From Chloroflexota bacterium (GTDB lineage Bacteria > Chloroflexota > Dehalococcoidia > Lucifugimonadales > Lucifugimonadaceae): a stretch of DNA of 7,854 nucleotides. The position numbers and the translations under genes are program-made. The notes beneath the pieces are model-generated. The model was not told where the DNA came from. It saw only the letters and a program-made list of their open reading frames with translations, and made no database searches. Location: positions 1-7,854 of the forward strand of contig JAURLM010000247.1 in assembly GCA_030831265.1 (NCBI GenBank), given 5' to 3'. Below, one piece after another: positions 6,324-7,854 of this stretch. The first letter of the stretch is position 1; the number at the start of each line of letters is the position of its first letter.

Positions 6324-6947
6324 ATGCGCCGACTCACACTTATCAGTCTTGTTTTCTTGATAGTTGCGATCGCAATCAGCGGTTGCAGCGTTGGCGCGGA
6401 ACAGGTGGGACAGAATCTCAGCGGCGTGCGGCCTGAAGTGTTGCAGCGGCCGTCCCATGTCACTGATACGGCTACAACGGCCCGCTGGGGCAAACTCGTG
6501 CGCTGGCACATCCAGAACGCGAACTGGTCCATGGAATTGCCGGAGAACGGCTGGTGGGATTTTGTTGATCCGACCGACAGCCAACGTAGCCAGCCCACAA
6601 GCGCAACATTCCGCACTGATACGGCTGGTGGATTTAAGACGTTCATGTTCATGGATGTCGTCCGACTGGACCGCACAGTTGTGAGTTCACCAACGTGCGT
6701 AACCCCGACGATGATCGAACCTGGAGGTTCACAGGTGTCGTTATCGCTGAACGACATCGAGATCGAAGACATAACGGTCTCTGTTAGTCGGATCACGCCT
6801 CCGGCTTCAGACGGTTCCACAACCGGCACATACGAGTTCTGCTTCGTTACTCCGGGTGCGATGTACCAGCTAACCGCCGGTGCCGGTCCCGCAGCCGCTC
6901 TGCCGGACCTGTACGAAATGGTCAGGTCTTTTCGACACGAAAGTTAG
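6324..6947 (+). CDS. Predicted lipoprotein, possibly PsbP/DUF1795-like
   Basis: The 207-aa product starts with MRR, a hydrophobic core (residues 4-18) and the lipobox Ile18-Ser19-Gly20-Cys21, a clear type II signal peptide. The mature protein would be lipid-anchored outside the cytoplasmic membrane from Cys21. The body is rich in Thr, Ser and beta-strand-like segments. It contains W-x-M-x-LPENGWWDF (about 68-80) and ends in LPDLYEMVRSFRHE. A LP-x-GW start and an I/V-x-SF end are typical of PsbP/Mog1/DUF1795-like lipoprotein domains, but the match is by pattern only. Cys125 and Cys173 could form an extracytoplasmic disulfide. No enzyme motif is visible. GTG at 6321 lies directly before ATG 6324; I chose ATG, and either gives the same signal peptide. 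The ribosome-binding site is weak (GCGGGA, about 8 nt upstream). The gene may be read through from the VOC promoter. Confidence 0.72.
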   Translation: MRRLTLISLVFLIVAIAISGCSVGAEQVGQNLSGVRPEVLQRPSHVTDTATTARWGKLVRWHIQNANWSMELPENGWWDFVDPTDSQRSQPTSATFRTDTAGGFKTFMFMDVVRLDRTVVSSPTCVTPTMIEPGGSQVSLSLNDIEIEDITVSVSRITPPASDGSTTGTYEFCFVTPGAMYQLTAGAGPAAALPDLYEMVRSFRHES

Positions 6948-6948
6948 C

Positions 6949-6976
6949 TTGCCTCGCACATTTCGTGCGGTACACT
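6949..6976 (+). promoter_or_regulatory. Promoter of the histidine phosphatase gene, apparently leaderless
   Basis: TTGCCT (6949-6954, 4 of 6 matches to TTGACA) and TACACT (6971-6976, 4 of 6 matches to TATAAT) are separated by 16 bp. A start 7 nt after the -10 falls exactly on the GTG at 6983, with no room for an untranslated leader. No Shine-Dalgarno precedes that GTG, which agrees. The -35 begins 2 nt after the stop codon of the lipoprotein gene. Confidence 0.5.
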
Positions 6977-6982
6977 GCCGAC

Positions 6983-7555
6983 GTGCGACGCTTCATTCTC
7001 ATAAGACACTCGACGCCTATCGTCAGGCCTGAGCTTCCTGCGGTCACATGGCACCTTTCAGGCGTTGGACTGCACCGATCTGAAGAACTGGCTGATGTTC
7101 TTGCCGATGAGTTCAACGTTGCCGCCGTCTGGTCCAGCCGGGAACCAAAAGCGGTTGAGACGGCCGAAGTAATTGCGCGCAAAGCTGGCAAACCACTGGA
7201 CACAGATGTTCGATTTGGCGAGCAGCACCGTACAAATGTGCCATACCTGGGCAGCAATGAATTCCGGGCGGCGGTGGCTGAGGCGTTATCTAACCCGAAT
7301 GATCTCGTGTATGGCACGGAGACTATTGCCGCGGCTGCACGTCGTTTCAGGGCTGGCTTGGAGTCTTTGAACCAGGAGGCTCCGGATGGCGACGTTGCCA
7401 TAGTTTCCCACGGAACCGTAATCGCGGGTTTCCTCGCCAGCGAGATCGATGTCGATCCAGTTGAAGTATGGCGTTCGCTCGGCCTACCCGGGTTTGTCGT
7501 CATAGAGTGGCCTGAACCGACCGAAATCTCGGAACAGCGTAACTTCGACGCTTGA
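6983..7555 (+). CDS. Histidine phosphatase family protein (phosphoglycerate-mutase-like, branch 1)
   Basis: The 190-aa protein opens with MRRFILIRHSTP, in which Arg8-His9 is the family RH motif; His9 is the residue phosphorylated during catalysis. Ser-Arg-Glu-Pro-Lys-Ala (52-57) followed by ETAEVIA matches the SSxxxRAxxTAxxIA helix, with Lys56 in place of the usual Arg. Glu80 with His82-Arg83 (FGEQHR) forms the acid region, and VSHG at 141-144 holds the second catalytic His143. The core catalytic set is present, so it should act as a phosphohydrolase or mutase; the substrate cannot be assigned. It is cytoplasmic. I chose GTG 6983 over the in-frame GTG 6965 because the protein then starts at the conserved first beta-strand and the start coincides with the predicted transcription start; starting at 6965 would place the -10 box inside the gene. 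It follows the lipoprotein gene by 35 bp and converges on the epimerase gene with a 10-bp gap. Confidence 0.87.
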   Translation: MRRFILIRHSTPIVRPELPAVTWHLSGVGLHRSEELADVLADEFNVAAVWSSREPKAVETAEVIARKAGKPLDTDVRFGEQHRTNVPYLGSNEFRAAVAEALSNPNDLVYGTETIAAAARRFRAGLESLNQEAPDGDVAIVSHGTVIAGFLASEIDVDPVEVWRSLGLPGFVVIEWPEPTEISEQRNFDA

Positions 7556-7565
7556 TTCCCCGCTC

Positions 7566-7854
7566 CTAATACGCTCCGTGGGTACCTGACGGTGGAGTGC
7601 GCATTTTTTTGTTCCAAAGCGCTTCGACGTGGTAGCGCGGACGCCAGCCAAGTATTCGCATTATCTTGTCGTTGCGGAACTTGCGGTGCGGAATGTCAGG
7701 GAACACGAAGAACGTTTCGCAGTTCGACGGCAACCTCTCCTCTGGAACTTCGACAGCGCAGCGAATCGCAGTGCCGCAGTCAGGCCATGCCGTCGAGTAC
7801 GGCGTCATATCATCGTGGTAGTCCGGCTCGCGCTCCGGTCCGCCCAGGTTCCAT
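7566..7854 (-). CDS. NAD-dependent epimerase/dehydratase (extended SDR) family protein, C-terminal part only
   Basis: The frame is open to the right edge of the window, so the start and the Rossmann NAD-binding part lie outside; 95 C-terminal residues are visible, ending in TAG. The segment begins with NLGGPERE, the usual strand after the substrate domain of nucleotide-sugar epimerases. It then has TPYSTAWPDCGTAIRCAVEVP (about 17-37), a run of strand and helix with FPDIPHRKFRNDKIMRILGWRPR (51-73), and the ILGWRP (67-72) motif. The LGW-x-P pattern near the C-terminus is characteristic of extended SDRs that act on sugars or related polyhydroxy compounds. Met16 of the visible part (ATG at 7808) is internal, since homology continues upstream. 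The catalytic Tyr-x-x-x-Lys is off the window, so activity and substrate cannot be judged. Its stop lies 10 bp from the convergent phosphatase gene. Confidence 0.75.
   Translation of the reverse strand, partial: WNLGGPEREPDYHDDMTPYSTAWPDCGTAIRCAVEVPEERLPSNCETFFVFPDIPHRKFRNDKIMRILGWRPRYHVEALWNKKMRTPPSGTHGAY
7572..7610 (+). terminator. Weak candidate Rho-independent terminator of the phosphatase gene
   Basis: CGCTCCGT (7572-7579) can pair with ACGGTGGAGTGCG (7589-7601) if bulges are allowed, and seven T residues follow at 7604-7610. The stem is imperfect. The element lies within the 3' end of the convergent epimerase gene, where the T run encodes Lys-Lys on the minus strand, so the T run may be only coding sequence. 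Confidence 0.3.

Noticed and set aside
6287..6829. Minus-strand open frame of 180 codons opposite the lipoprotein gene
   Set aside because: The plus strand has a clear signal peptide and lipobox at the start; the antisense product shows no domain.
6965..6982. GTG 6965 as start of the histidine phosphatase
   Set aside because: It would add six residues before the conserved first strand and put the -10 box inside the gene; GTG 6983 fits both the domain and the promoter.
7580..7585. GGTACC palindrome near the phosphatase 3' end as a regulatory site
   Set aside because: A single 6-bp palindrome is expected by chance and has no second copy in a promoter position here.
6922..7617. Minus-strand open frame of 231 codons opposite the histidine phosphatase gene
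   Set aside because: The plus strand carries RH, SHG and the other catalytic motifs in order. The antisense product is Ser/Thr/Arg-rich without a family pattern and overlaps the epimerase end.
1..7854. CRISPR array, tRNA or rRNA gene, insertion sequence or phage-type attachment site
   Set aside because: I looked for regularly spaced repeats, cloverleaf-like arms, terminal inverted repeats and transposase motifs on both strands and saw none; the only clear repeats are the two MarR palindromes.

Overview
This is a moderately GC-rich, very compact bacterial chromosomal window. It holds seven intact or edge-truncated protein genes, one probably broken gene and one lipoprotein gene, with no intergenic stretch as long as 300 bases. 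I see no RNA gene, insertion sequence or CRISPR array. The gene content (FIST protein, choline/ecdysteroid-kinase-like phosphotransferase, PAL-like beta-propeller, full-length DUF255 thioredoxin-domain protein, small histidine phosphatase, extended SDR-type epimerase) together with start codons placed about 7 nt after a TAnnnT box would fit an environmental Chloroflexota lineage (SAR202-like) or an actinobacterium. That placement is an inference and is not proven by any marker gene.

Layout from left to right. Bases 1-1110 (+) are the 3' part of a FIST-domain sensory protein whose start lies outside the window. It runs tail-to-tail, 7 bp apart, into a minus-strand phosphotransferase (1118-2197). 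An 80-bp divergent intergenic region then drives a plus-strand pair: a 334-aa six-bladed propeller (2278-3282) that keeps the residue pattern of peptidyl-hydroxyglycine amidating lyase, and 35 bp later a 687-aa DUF255/YyaL/SPATA20 protein with a CHWC thioredoxin motif (3318-5381). This pair meets a minus-strand MarR-family regulator (5396-5848) tail-to-tail, 14 bp apart.

Upstream of marR is a 92-bp divergent control region with two copies of the same 13-bp palindrome. The second copy is fused to an overlapping 14-bp palindrome. The divergent gene that this operator should control is a VOC/glyoxalase-fold protein that stops half way (5941-6213) and appears to be a degraded remnant. It is followed by a predicted lipoprotein (6324-6947) and a histidine phosphatase (6983-7555) with its own probable leaderless promoter. 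The right edge holds the C-terminal part of a minus-strand NAD-dependent epimerase/dehydratase (7566-7854).

The most informative points are the MarR operator architecture next to a decaying target gene, the PAL-type active-site pattern in a propeller with no signal peptide, and the repeated signs of leaderless transcripts. I do not see a clearly new multi-gene system such as a defence island or biosynthetic cluster; these are mainly ordinary housekeeping and accessory genes.
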